Shown in pieces: positions 25,655 to 33,334 of a stretch of 64,000 bases of DNA. The stretch's first letter is position 1. Every line of letters starts with the position of its first letter. The position numbers and the translations under genes were made by a program. This stretch comes from VXMF01 sp965200705 (GTDB lineage: Bacteria; Acidobacteriota; Terriglobia; Bryobacterales; UBA6623). The notes beneath the pieces were generated by a model. That model was not told where the DNA came from, ran no database searches, and saw only the letters and a list, made by a program, of their open reading frames with translations. Where the stretch lies: the NCBI GenBank assembly GCA_965200705.1, contig OZ241376.1, forward strand, positions 1,054,001 to 1,118,000, in the 5' to 3' direction.

Positions 25655-26602
25655 ATGAGAGCAATGCCCCAGTCAGTCACGCGTCGTCGCATCCTCCAGG
25701 GCGGGTCGCTCGCAGCGGTCGGTGCCGCCTGTAGCGCACCGACCGCGTCCGAGGAGCCAGCAGCGGCCGAGAACTACCGCATTCCGCTGGGAGTGTCGAG
25801 CTACTCGTACTGGCACTTCGAGCAGGAGAAGTTTCCGATCGAGGACGTCATCGACCACGCCGCCGAAGTGGGCTTCGACGGCGTGGAAATCCTCCACCGG
25901 CAGATGGAGAGCGAGGAACGCGATTACATGAACGCCCTCAAGAGGCGGGCGTGGAACGCGGGTCTCGACCTGATCATGCTCTCGATCCACCAGGACTTCG
26001 TGGATCCCGAGCCGGCGAAACGCCAAGAGGCGATCGACCACACGAAGCACTGCATCGACCTAGCCCATCAGCTCGGTATCCCGGCGATCCGCCTGAACAC
26101 CGGGCGGTGGGGCACGATCCGTTCGTTCGACGACCTCATGGCGGCCAACGGCGACGAGCCCACGATCGAGGGCTACACCAACGACGACGGCATCAAGTGG
26201 TGCGTGGACTCGATCGCGGAATGCGTCCCGCACGCCGCTGGGGCTGGTGTGGTCATGGCCCTCGAAAACCACTGGGGCCTTTCCACGAAGGTGGATGTGC
26301 TGCTGCGGATTCACGGCGAGGTCGACAGCCCGTGGCTGGGAATCAACATGGACACCGGCAACTATGTCGGAGACCCGTATCCGCAGATAGAGCAATTGGC
26401 CCCGCACGCCAACATCGTGCAGGCCAAGACCTATCAGGGCGGAGGAGTCTGGTACACCCTCGACTTGGACTACCCAAGAATCGCGGGCATCATGCGGGAG
26501 GCCGGGTTCCGGGGCTACGTGTCGCTGGAGATGGAGGGGAAGGCCCCGGCCAAGGACGCTGTAGCCGAGAGCTATCAGATCCTCCGTGGAGCATTCGCCT
26601 AG
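25655..26602 (+). CDS. Tat-exported sugar-phosphate isomerase/epimerase-like TIM-barrel protein
   Basis: The product is 315 residues. A twin-arginine signal (TRRRILQGGSLAAVGAACS) precedes a xylose-isomerase-like barrel. Metal and substrate residues of the family are visible: EILHR in the second strand, LALHQ-like MLSIHQDF, the ALENHWG strand with Glu, NMDTGN with Asp, AKTYQ and a final SLEMEG Glu. Such exported proteins are common in Acidobacteria and Planctomycetes and act on sugars or inositols; the substrate is unknown. It lies between fdhA and the cytochrome with about 60-base gaps, so it may be cotranscribed. Confidence 0.85.
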   Translation: MRAMPQSVTRRRILQGGSLAAVGAACSAPTASEEPAAAENYRIPLGVSSYSYWHFEQEKFPIEDVIDHAAEVGFDGVEILHRQMESEERDYMNALKRRAWNAGLDLIMLSIHQDFVDPEPAKRQEAIDHTKHCIDLAHQLGIPAIRLNTGRWGTIRSFDDLMAANGDEPTIEGYTNDDGIKWCVDSIAECVPHAAGAGVVMALENHWGLSTKVDVLLRIHGEVDSPWLGINMDTGNYVGDPYPQIEQLAPHANIVQAKTYQGGGVWYTLDLDYPRIAGIMREAGFRGYVSLEMEGKAPAKDAVAESYQILRGAFA

Positions 26603-26667
26603 GCATCTGTACGCCAAGCGAAATCCGGTCGCCTAGACGGTGTTTGCTAGCCTTGATTTCGCTGTCA

Positions 26668-27462
26668 ATGCGATATCTGAAGCACCTATTCCTAGTGGCA
26701 GCCCTGCCCTTGGCACTGTCTGCGGCGAGGACACACGACACAAATCCAATGAGTTCCGCTGAGGACTACCAGGAGGGCAAGCGGCTCTACCGCATCCACT
26801 GCGGCAACTGCCACGGCATGCAGGGCGACACCGGCCGGGGCGCTCGGCTGGCACGGGGTGAATACCGGCACGGCAACTCCGACGCCGAACTCTTCGACAT
26901 CATCGAGGGTGGGATCATCGGCACGGAGATGCCGGGCCTCTGGGTGGAGGAGGACGACATCTGGCGCATCCTGCTCTTCGTCAGGGACTTCGCGAAGCAG
27001 GCCACTTCGTCCTGCGAAGTCGGCGCGGGCGACGCACAGGTGGGCCGGGCCGTATTCAACGAGCGTGGTTCATGCCTGGCATGCCACACCGTCGGCTCCG
27101 ACGGCGGAAGACTCGGACCCGACATGAGCTTCGCGGGTGCGATGTTCTCCGCGGAACAACTCAAGGTGGCCCTGCTCGAACCGTCCAAGGACGTGGCCAG
27201 GCGCTACCGCACAGTGCGAGTCGAGACAGCCGACGGAGAAAGGGTCGAAGGGGTCTGGATGAACGAGAACCTCTACAAGATCCACATCATGGACCGTGGA
27301 GACGACATCCGTTCGTTCCGCAAGGAGGCTCTGAGATCGCTGGAGAAACCCAAGGACTCCCTGATGCCGGCTTACGGGGGCATCCTCAGCGAGGACGACC
27401 TCTCGAGCCTGCTCGCCTACCTCTGCAGCTTGGGAAGTGAAGCCAAGGAGACCGCCGAATGA
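26668..27462 (+). CDS. Secreted dihaem cytochrome c
   Basis: The product is 264 residues from ATG 26668. After a signal peptide (LFLVAALPLALSAARTHD), domain one has CGNCH (Cys45-His49) and a likely Met ligand in GTEMPGLW. Domain two has CLACH (136-140) in a PVC-type C-terminal haem context (GGRLGPDMSFAGAMFS). It overlaps the PQQ dehydrogenase start by four bases, so it is almost certainly that enzyme's electron acceptor in the periplasm. A longer open frame upstream runs through the isomerase gene out of frame and is not coding. Confidence 0.9.
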   Translation: MRYLKHLFLVAALPLALSAARTHDTNPMSSAEDYQEGKRLYRIHCGNCHGMQGDTGRGARLARGEYRHGNSDAELFDIIEGGIIGTEMPGLWVEEDDIWRILLFVRDFAKQATSSCEVGAGDAQVGRAVFNERGSCLACHTVGSDGGRLGPDMSFAGAMFSAEQLKVALLEPSKDVARRYRTVRVETADGERVEGVWMNENLYKIHIMDRGDDIRSFRKEALRSLEKPKDSLMPAYGGILSEDDLSSLLAYLCSLGSEAKETAE

Positions 27463-29069
27463 CACGCCTCGCGACCATATGCGCGCTCTCGCTCGCCGTC
27501 CTGCTCGTTGCGCCGTACGGCGCCGCCCAGGTCTCTCTAGAAGACCTGAAAATGGATCCGGAGGTCGGCGAGGACTGGCTCAACTACCACGGCGGTTACG
27601 CAGGCCACCGACACAGCCTGCTTGACGAGATCGACACGTCCAACGTGGGCGGCATTCGTATGGAGTGGGTGTTCCAGTCAAGAATTCAGGAGAAGTTCGA
27701 GGTCACGCCCCTCGTCCACGAGGGCATCATGTACATCACCGTCCCGCCAGGCGACGTGTACGCCCTTGATGCCGAGACCGGCGAGCGTCTATGGCGCTAC
27801 TCCCGGCAGCTTCCTCCCAAGCTCATCGCCTGCTGCGGCCTGGTGAACCGTGGACTGGCGATTCTGGGCGACCGGCTCTTCATGGCGACTTTGGACGCCC
27901 ACACGATCGCCCTGGACCGGAAGACTGGGCGTCTGCTTTGGGAGACCGAGCTAATCGACTACTCCCTGGGATACTCCGGCACCCACGCCCCACTGGTCGT
28001 GAAGGACCTGGTCATGGTAGGAACCGCGGGCGGCGAGTACGGCATCCGAGGATTCATCGACGCCTTCGACGTCGAGACCGGCGAGAGGCGTTGGCGGTTC
28101 TACACGATCCCCGGCCCAGGCGAGTTCGGCAACGACACGTGGGCGGGCGACTCCTGGAAGCGCGGAGGCGCCTCGGTCTGGATCACGCCTAGCTACGATC
28201 CGGAACTGAACCTCGTCTATTGGGGCACCGGCAACCCGGGTCCGGACTGGAATGGGGACGTGCGCTTGGGCGACAACCTGTTCTCAGACTCCGTTGTGGC
28301 GCTGGACGCCGACACCGGCAAGCGCCGCTGGCACTATCAGTTCACGCCGCACGACGTCCATGACTGGGACGCGACCCAGATCATGGTGCTGCTGGACAAG
28401 CCGTACCGGGGAGAGGACCGGAAGCTGCTGGTCACCGCCAATCGCAACGGGTTCATCTACCTCCTGGATCGGGAGACTGGTGAGTTCCTCAAGGCCACGC
28501 AGTTCGTCAAGCAGACCTGGGCCGTTGGCATTTCCGAGGAAGGACGCCCGATCCGCAGGCCCGGTATGGAACCGAGCGCGGAGGGTACCGAGGTGTGGCC
28601 GACGGTAGCCGGAGGGACGAACTGGATGTCGCCGGCCTACAACCCCGACACAGGTCTCTACTACGTGTCTTGCCGAGAAGGCAGCAGCACCTACTTCAAG
28701 GGCGAGACCGAGTACCGTCCCGGCACGCGCTACTGGGGCAGCATGTTCGTGAACGAGCGCACAATGGACAACTGGTACGGTGCCGTGCGCGCATACGATC
28801 CCGTGAGCGGCGAGCGGATTTGGGAGCACAGGCTGTTCCAGCCTGCTTGGGCAGGACTGGTCTCGACCGGCGGAGGGCTTGTTTTCGCCGGAACCTCCGA
28901 TGGGTTCTTCAAGGCCTTGGATGCCAAGGACGGCGACGAGCTCTGGCGCATCAACCTTGGCGCCGCGGTGCAGTCCAGTCCAATGACCTATTCAGTCAAC
29001 GGACGCCAGCTGGTGGCGGTCGCGTCGGGCAGCGGGGTGTTCGTGTTCGGCGTGCCCCAGACCGACTAA
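27459..29069 (+). CDS. PQQ-dependent alcohol dehydrogenase, predicted lanthanide-type
   Basis: The product is 536 residues with a signal peptide. The quinoprotein eight-bladed propeller is clear from repeated W-motifs such as DAETGERLWRYS and DADTGKRRWHY. The PQQ-stacking vicinal disulfide is Cys125-Cys126 (IACCGLVN). Metal ligands: Glu193 (GGEYGIRG), Asn259 (GTGNPGPDW), catalytic Asp302 and, two residues on, Asp304 (PHDVHDWDATQ). Asp at this +2 position is the known mark of lanthanide-using XoxF/PedH-like enzymes, where calcium enzymes have Ala or Ser. It oxidises a primary alcohol in the periplasm and passes electrons to the cytochrome encoded just upstream. Confidence 0.9.
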   Translation: MTRLATICALSLAVLLVAPYGAAQVSLEDLKMDPEVGEDWLNYHGGYAGHRHSLLDEIDTSNVGGIRMEWVFQSRIQEKFEVTPLVHEGIMYITVPPGDVYALDAETGERLWRYSRQLPPKLIACCGLVNRGLAILGDRLFMATLDAHTIALDRKTGRLLWETELIDYSLGYSGTHAPLVVKDLVMVGTAGGEYGIRGFIDAFDVETGERRWRFYTIPGPGEFGNDTWAGDSWKRGGASVWITPSYDPELNLVYWGTGNPGPDWNGDVRLGDNLFSDSVVALDADTGKRRWHYQFTPHDVHDWDATQIMVLLDKPYRGEDRKLLVTANRNGFIYLLDRETGEFLKATQFVKQTWAVGISEEGRPIRRPGMEPSAEGTEVWPTVAGGTNWMSPAYNPDTGLYYVSCREGSSTYFKGETEYRPGTRYWGSMFVNERTMDNWYGAVRAYDPVSGERIWEHRLFQPAWAGLVSTGGGLVFAGTSDGFFKALDAKDGDELWRINLGAAVQSSPMTYSVNGRQLVAVASGSGVFVFGVPQTD

Positions 29070-29078
29070 AGGGATCGC

Positions 29079-30383
29079 TTAGAGCAGATCCAGTACAAGG
29101 TCGTGCTCCGGCGGCTCGAAGGTCGAGATGCGGAACGCATTCTCAACTAGCTCCTGCGCCTCCGGCAGATTCGTCTCGTCGTTGTAGTAGAGCGAGCAGA
29201 GGCCCGTGCCGTTGACGACCTGCTGGCCGACCTTGGTTTCCAGCACGACTCCGACCGCCGGATCCGCACTGGCCTCGTCCTGACCCCTTCCCGCACCCAG
29301 CAGGATCGCGGCACGTCCGATCTCGTGGGCGTCGATCTTGCTCACGAACCCATCGCGGGGAGAGCTGATCCCAGTGGCTCCCGACGGACAGGGCAGCTTG
29401 TTGTTGTCCACCAGCGACTCTGGATCTCCACCCTGGGATTCCACCGTCTTCAGAAGGGCCCGCAGGGCCGATCCGTCGGCAACCGCCTGCTGCGCCGTCT
29501 CGCGTGCGCTTTCGATGGACATCGACGTGTCTGCAAGGAATATCATCCGGGCGGCCAGCTCGTTGGCCAAGCCCTGCACGTCTTCCGGCCCCTCGCCACG
29601 CAGCGTCTGCGAGACCTCCATGATCTCGAGGGCGTTCCCGACCGTGTATCCGAGTGGCTGCTCCATGTCGGTCAGCAGTGCCTGCACCTTGACGCGCAGC
29701 TTGCGGCCGATGGAGATCATCTGCTGCGCGAGCCGACGCGCCTCCGTCCTGCTGGAGAGCAAGGATCCACGGCTCACCTTGATGTCGACGATCAGGCCCT
29801 CGATGTCCTCGGTCAGCTTCTTGGACATGGCCGACGCAGCAATCAGCGCCACGTTGTCCACGGTTGCCGTCTGCTCACGCAGTTCGAAAAACCGCTTCTC
29901 TGCTGGTGCCAACGAGTTGCTCTGCTCGGCGAACGCAAGGCCGTTGCGCGAAACCTGGTCTGTGAACTCGGCGATGTCGAGGTCGGTCCGCAGGTTCGGT
30001 ATCGCCTGCAGCTTGCTGAGGTTGCCGATGACCGGTCCCGTGCCGTGGCTGACGACCATCGGAACTGCAACCCCAGCAGCCGCGGCGATGGGGGCAGCGA
30101 TCAGAGGGGTCTTGTCGCCGACTCCGCCCGTCGAGTAGCAGTCGACCCTAGGCTTGCCAAGGTCGCCTAGGTCGAGCCGTTCGCCACAGCCCAGCATGGC
30201 TGTGGTGATTGAGGCAGCCTCGATCTCAGTGAATCCGCTGCACACGCCCGCCATCAGGAACGCGCCCATCTGCGCTTCCGAGATCTCGCCCAGAGTGAAG
30301 CCCTTGACCAGCCGCTCGAATTCCGCCAGCGGTATCTCGCCACCGTTCCGCTTGCTCCGAATGAGGTCTACGATGCGTTCCAT
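29079..30383 (-). CDS. deoA: Thymidine/pyrimidine-nucleoside phosphorylase, divergent
   Basis: The product is 434 residues and reads colinearly with DeoA/Pdp: helical domain (ERIVDLIRSKRNGGEI), STGGVGDKT phosphate loop, RxxTATVDN and SAMSKKL (Arg169, Ser187, Lys189 retained), and the C-terminal barrel-sandwich domain. Two conserved segments are altered: the usual RGLGHTGGTxDKLE is SHGTGPVIGNLSKLQ (112-126), losing the active-site His, and the usual KVGxGAFM reads KVSRGSLL (202-209). It should cleave a nucleoside with phosphate to base plus (deoxy)ribose-1-phosphate, but specificity may differ from DeoA. It is last in a minus-strand gene series and converges on the PQQ gene nine bases away. 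Confidence 0.85.
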   Translation of the reverse strand: MERIVDLIRSKRNGGEIPLAEFERLVKGFTLGEISEAQMGAFLMAGVCSGFTEIEAASITTAMLGCGERLDLGDLGKPRVDCYSTGGVGDKTPLIAAPIAAAAGVAVPMVVSHGTGPVIGNLSKLQAIPNLRTDLDIAEFTDQVSRNGLAFAEQSNSLAPAEKRFFELREQTATVDNVALIAASAMSKKLTEDIEGLIVDIKVSRGSLLSSRTEARRLAQQMISIGRKLRVKVQALLTDMEQPLGYTVGNALEIMEVSQTLRGEGPEDVQGLANELAARMIFLADTSMSIESARETAQQAVADGSALRALLKTVESQGGDPESLVDNNKLPCPSGATGISSPRDGFVSKIDAHEIGRAAILLGAGRGQDEASADPAVGVVLETKVGQQVVNGTGLCSLYYNDETNLPEAQELVENAFRISTFEPPEHDLVLDLL

Positions 30384-30516
30384 TTCTACGGGTCACATTG
30401 GCGCGCAGCCTTGGCGCCACCACAGTCGGAGGCACAATGCAGGCGGCGTTGCGCGTAAGCCGCATACAGGGACAGATTACCACGTATACGGACGGTTCGA
30501 GGCCTTGCTAGTAGCT

Positions 30517-30566
30517 GTTCGGGCACGGACCCTGCGCACCATCGCAGGCTCCCGATGTGCCCGAAC
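30517..30566. terminator. Nested inverted repeat downstream of the suhB-like gene
   Basis: GTTCGGGCAC (30517-30526) pairs perfectly with GTGCCCGAAC (30557-30566). Inside the loop CCTGCG and CGCAGG form a second stem around CACCAT. It lies 53 bases after the stop of the minus-strand suhB-like gene and before deoA. It has no T-run. It could stop or attenuate read-through into deoA. The remaining bases of 30384-30619 show nothing else. Confidence 0.4.
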
Positions 30567-30619
30567 GGTGCAGGCGGCCGGATATGGCACCCGTCCTGCG
30601 ACGATTCGCGAACGAGAGT

Positions 30620-31447
30620 CTAGGTCCGCGCCAAGTTTTCGGGCGCGGGGACTGGAACTGTCGAACGCCCTTCTGCAACAACCCGGAACATCGCCAACAG
30701 ATCCTCTGTGACAAGGCCGTTCGTCGCCACGAGGTACCGGTCGCCAAGGGCGTACCGTCCGCCATTGAGGTCGCAGTACCTGCCACCCGCTTCCCTGACC
30801 AACACCACCCCTGCCGCCACGTCCCACGGCTTGAGGCCGATCTCCCAGAAGCCTTCGAAGTGACCCTGGGCAACGGAGCAGAGGTCCAGGGCGGCTGAAC
30901 CGGTGCGACGCACGCCGTGCGTGAGCATGGCGATCTCTTGGAAGTAGTGCAGATTGGGGTTCGTGCTGCGGATCGAGCTCGGGAACCCCGTCGCAAAGAG
31001 GCCCTGCTTGACGTCCCCTCGGCCGGAGACCTGGATGCGGCGGCGATTGAGATAGGCCCCGGCACCGCGCTCGGCGGTGTAGAGGTCGTCGCGGGTGGGG
31101 TCGTAGACGACCCCCGCCAGACCTCGGCCACGGCACCACAGGCCGATGCTCACGCAGAACCGCGTCAGCCCGTGCGCGAAGTTGGTCGTCCCGTCGAGGG
31201 GATCGATATACCAGACGAAGTCGCTGTCCCCGTCGTACCCACCGCCTTCCTCGGCCACGATGGAATGCCTCGGGAACTGGGACCGGATGCGGTCCACGAC
31301 GAAACGTTCGGCCGCCCGGTCGGCAGCCGTCACCGTGTCGTATGGCCCCTTGTACTCGACCGAGACACGGCCATAGTGCCGCAAGAGGATGGATCCCGCG
31401 CCGCGCGCCACCTCGGTGGCGAACGAGATGTAGTCCGTTTGCGCCAT
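30620..31447 (-). CDS. suhB: Inositol-1-monophosphatase-family phosphatase
   Basis: The product is 275 residues. Magnesium-dependent phosphatase of the IMPase fold. Metal ligands are in VAEEGG and WYIDPLDGTTNFAHG; the second signature is KPWDVAAGVVLVREAGG. These are complete, so it should be active on inositol phosphates or related small sugar phosphates, with SuhB-like RNA-polymerase roles possible. It follows the VWFA gene by 45 bases on the minus strand. Confidence 0.9.
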   Translation of the reverse strand: MAQTDYISFATEVARGAGSILLRHYGRVSVEYKGPYDTVTAADRAAERFVVDRIRSQFPRHSIVAEEGGGYDGDSDFVWYIDPLDGTTNFAHGLTRFCVSIGLWCRGRGLAGVVYDPTRDDLYTAERGAGAYLNRRRIQVSGRGDVKQGLFATGFPSSIRSTNPNLHYFQEIAMLTHGVRRTGSAALDLCSVAQGHFEGFWEIGLKPWDVAAGVVLVREAGGRYCDLNGGRYALGDRYLVATNGLVTEDLLAMFRVVAEGRSTVPVPAPENLART

Positions 31448-31492
31448 CTCGGCGTCCTATTCAGGCTATCAACGCAGCCCTTGGCCGAATGA

Positions 31493-32608
31493 TCAGAACG
31501 ACGGAGCTCCTCGGACGATCGGGGGCCGAGGTCGCCCGTCCGGCGGACGAGCCTCCTTCTCAGCGTCCTCGGGCTCCTCCTGCACCGTGTCACCGCGTTG
31601 CGGCATGCGTCGCACGTTGACCACTGAGCCTGTGGAAGTGCTGGGCCGCGCACGCCGCGCCTGCGGTTCAGGTCTGCGCGCGAAGTACGCCGACCGGGAC
31701 AGCGTCACGGCACCCTCGCGATTCGCCTGAACATCAATCTTTCGGAGCGACTTGCTGGGCGCTGCGCCACCGTCGAGGGGATAGAAGCCGAGTAGATACT
31801 GCGTGCGCAGGTTGCGCAGGACCTCCCGAAAGACCTCGTCCAAGTTCTCGGCTCCGTGCTGTACGAATGACTCACCGCCCGTATTCTTCGCCAGCGTCAG
31901 AAGAGCATGCTCCCCGCCTCTGTTACGACCAGCGTCGGCGCGGATCGGCAGAACAATCAACGGATAGATGGCGATCTCGTGGTCGTGCGCGGCCTGCAGT
32001 GCATCGTTGAACTGCCACCCGCTCGTGGTGTCGCCCCCGTCGGTGATCATGAGGAGGACCCGGCGACCCTGACGCGTGCCAAGCGACCTCGAGGCCAGCA
32101 CGATGGCGTCATACACCGACGTCCCGGTCTTGGGCCGGATCTGTCTCAGTCCGCCCTGCAGCTTCGAGAGGCTGCGCGTGAAGCCGGCATGGGCCTCGAC
32201 GCCACTGGAGAACGAGTAGACGGCGGCAACGTCAGATGCCTCCACGTCGCTGGCGAACAACGCGTCCAGAAATCGCTCGGCTGACTTGACCTCGTAGCGG
32301 AGCTCGATCGCCGTGCTAAGGCTGGTGTCGAGCATCAGCACAAGTGACAACGGCCTGTTCGTGCGCCTCTCGAACACCGCAATCTCCCTTGGCTCGCCCT
32401 CCTCGAGAACCGCGAAGTCCTCACGGTTGAGGTCGCCGATCGGCGCACCCCGACTGTCCTTGACCGTCACTGGCAGAGTGACCAGACTTACGTCCGACTC
32501 AAACGTCGGGGCCTCCTGGGCGAACGCTGCGCCACAGAGCATCCACAGGGCCGCCGCGAGGACGCATGAACGCGTCACGAAGCGGCCAACGGTACGGACG
32601 CGTCCCAT
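31493..32608 (-). CDS. Secreted VWFA-related acidobacterial-domain protein (1)
   Basis: The product is 371 residues from ATG 32608; an in-frame GTG lies five codons upstream. Signal: SCVLAAALWMLCGAAFAQ. After the family's N-terminal beta domain (LVTLPVTVKDSRGAPIGDLNREDFAVLEEG) a von Willebrand A domain carries a MIDAS-like DTSLS and TGTSVYDAIVLAS. A C-terminal beta region (QYLLGFYPLDG) and a roughly 50-residue Pro/Arg/Glu tail follow. This domain arrangement is strongly expanded in Acidobacteria. It is likely extracytoplasmic and metal-dependent in binding a partner; the partner is unknown. The start overlaps the MoaD-MoaE gene by 34 bases. Confidence 0.88.
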   Translation of the reverse strand: MGRVRTVGRFVTRSCVLAAALWMLCGAAFAQEAPTFESDVSLVTLPVTVKDSRGAPIGDLNREDFAVLEEGEPREIAVFERRTNRPLSLVLMLDTSLSTAIELRYEVKSAERFLDALFASDVEASDVAAVYSFSSGVEAHAGFTRSLSKLQGGLRQIRPKTGTSVYDAIVLASRSLGTRQGRRVLLMITDGGDTTSGWQFNDALQAAHDHEIAIYPLIVLPIRADAGRNRGGEHALLTLAKNTGGESFVQHGAENLDEVFREVLRNLRTQYLLGFYPLDGGAAPSKSLRKIDVQANREGAVTLSRSAYFARRPEPQARRARPSTSTGSVVNVRRMPQRGDTVQEEPEDAEKEARPPDGRPRPPIVRGAPSF

Positions 32609-33303
32609 TCGCCTTCCACCCACACCTCGCCGTCAGCGAAGTGCTCCTTCTTCCACACGGGCACTTTGCGCTTGACCTCGTTGATCGCGTCGAGGCTCGC
32701 CTGGTACGCAGGATGCCGATGTGCCGAGGCGACAACGATGGAGACGCTCGCCTCGCGAATCTCGAGGCGCCCGATGCGGTGCACCAGCGCTATCCCGTGG
32801 ATATCGGTGCGCTTGAGTATGTCGTGGCCAATTGCAGCCAGCTGGCGCAGGGCCAGCGGCACGTAGCACTCGTAGTCGAGATAGAGTGTGCGGCGTCCCT
32901 TGGAGTTGTTGCGCACCACTCCCTCGAAGACGATCACGGCCCCGTCGCCGTCTCCCTGAAGATCCTCGGCCAGTGCGCGACTGTCGATCGGCTCCCGCGT
33001 CACCGCCGCGAAGACGCCGTCCGCCGATTCGGTGGCGAGCCACCCGGTGCCTCCGCTCACCGGCGGCATCATGGCGACTTCGTCACCGGCCTCGAGTCGC
33101 TCAGAAGGCTCCGCGAAACGCTGGTTGCGTGCGATTGCGATGCTCGACCTCATTGCCGCGAACCTTGCATGCTGAGACGCGTAGTGATCGAAGACCGTTG
33201 CGAGGCACGCGCCATCATCGACTTCAAGGTCGTCCTCAGGACAACCGACCACATCCTTCAGCTGCCCGAAGAAGAGCACGCGTACCCGCATGATCGACTT
33301 CAT
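32575..33303 (-). CDS. MoaD-MoaE fusion, molybdopterin synthase in one chain
   Basis: The product is 242 residues (ATG 33291 is an alternative start). Residues 5-85 are the ubiquitin-like MoaD (VRVLFFGQLKDVVG...DEVAMMPPVSGG), whose Gly84-Gly85 would normally be the free C-terminus that carries the sulfur. The chain goes on directly with TGWLATES into MoaE (about 95-235), including VVIFEG-like IVFEGVVRNNSKG and the catalytic-Lys segment KRKVPVWKKEHF. Molybdopterin synthase converts cPMP to molybdopterin. A MoaX fusion of the same order in Mycobacterium tuberculosis is cut after the double Gly; the same may hold here. Sits between thrC and a VWFA gene. Confidence 0.92.
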   Translation of the reverse strand: MKSIMRVRVLFFGQLKDVVGCPEDDLEVDDGACLATVFDHYASQHARFAAMRSSIAIARNQRFAEPSERLEAGDEVAMMPPVSGGTGWLATESADGVFAAVTREPIDSRALAEDLQGDGDGAVIVFEGVVRNNSKGRRTLYLDYECYVPLALRQLAAIGHDILKRTDIHGIALVHRIGRLEIREASVSIVVASAHRHPAYQASLDAINEVKRKVPVWKKEHFADGEVWVEGEWDASVPLAAS

Positions 33304-33334
33304 TCTCGCAGCACGGAGCCGACCGCAGCCTGCG

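Noticed and set aside
25951..26667. N-terminal extension of the dihaem cytochrome frame through the isomerase gene
   Set aside because: It overlaps a well-supported gene in another frame and places the signal peptide in the middle.
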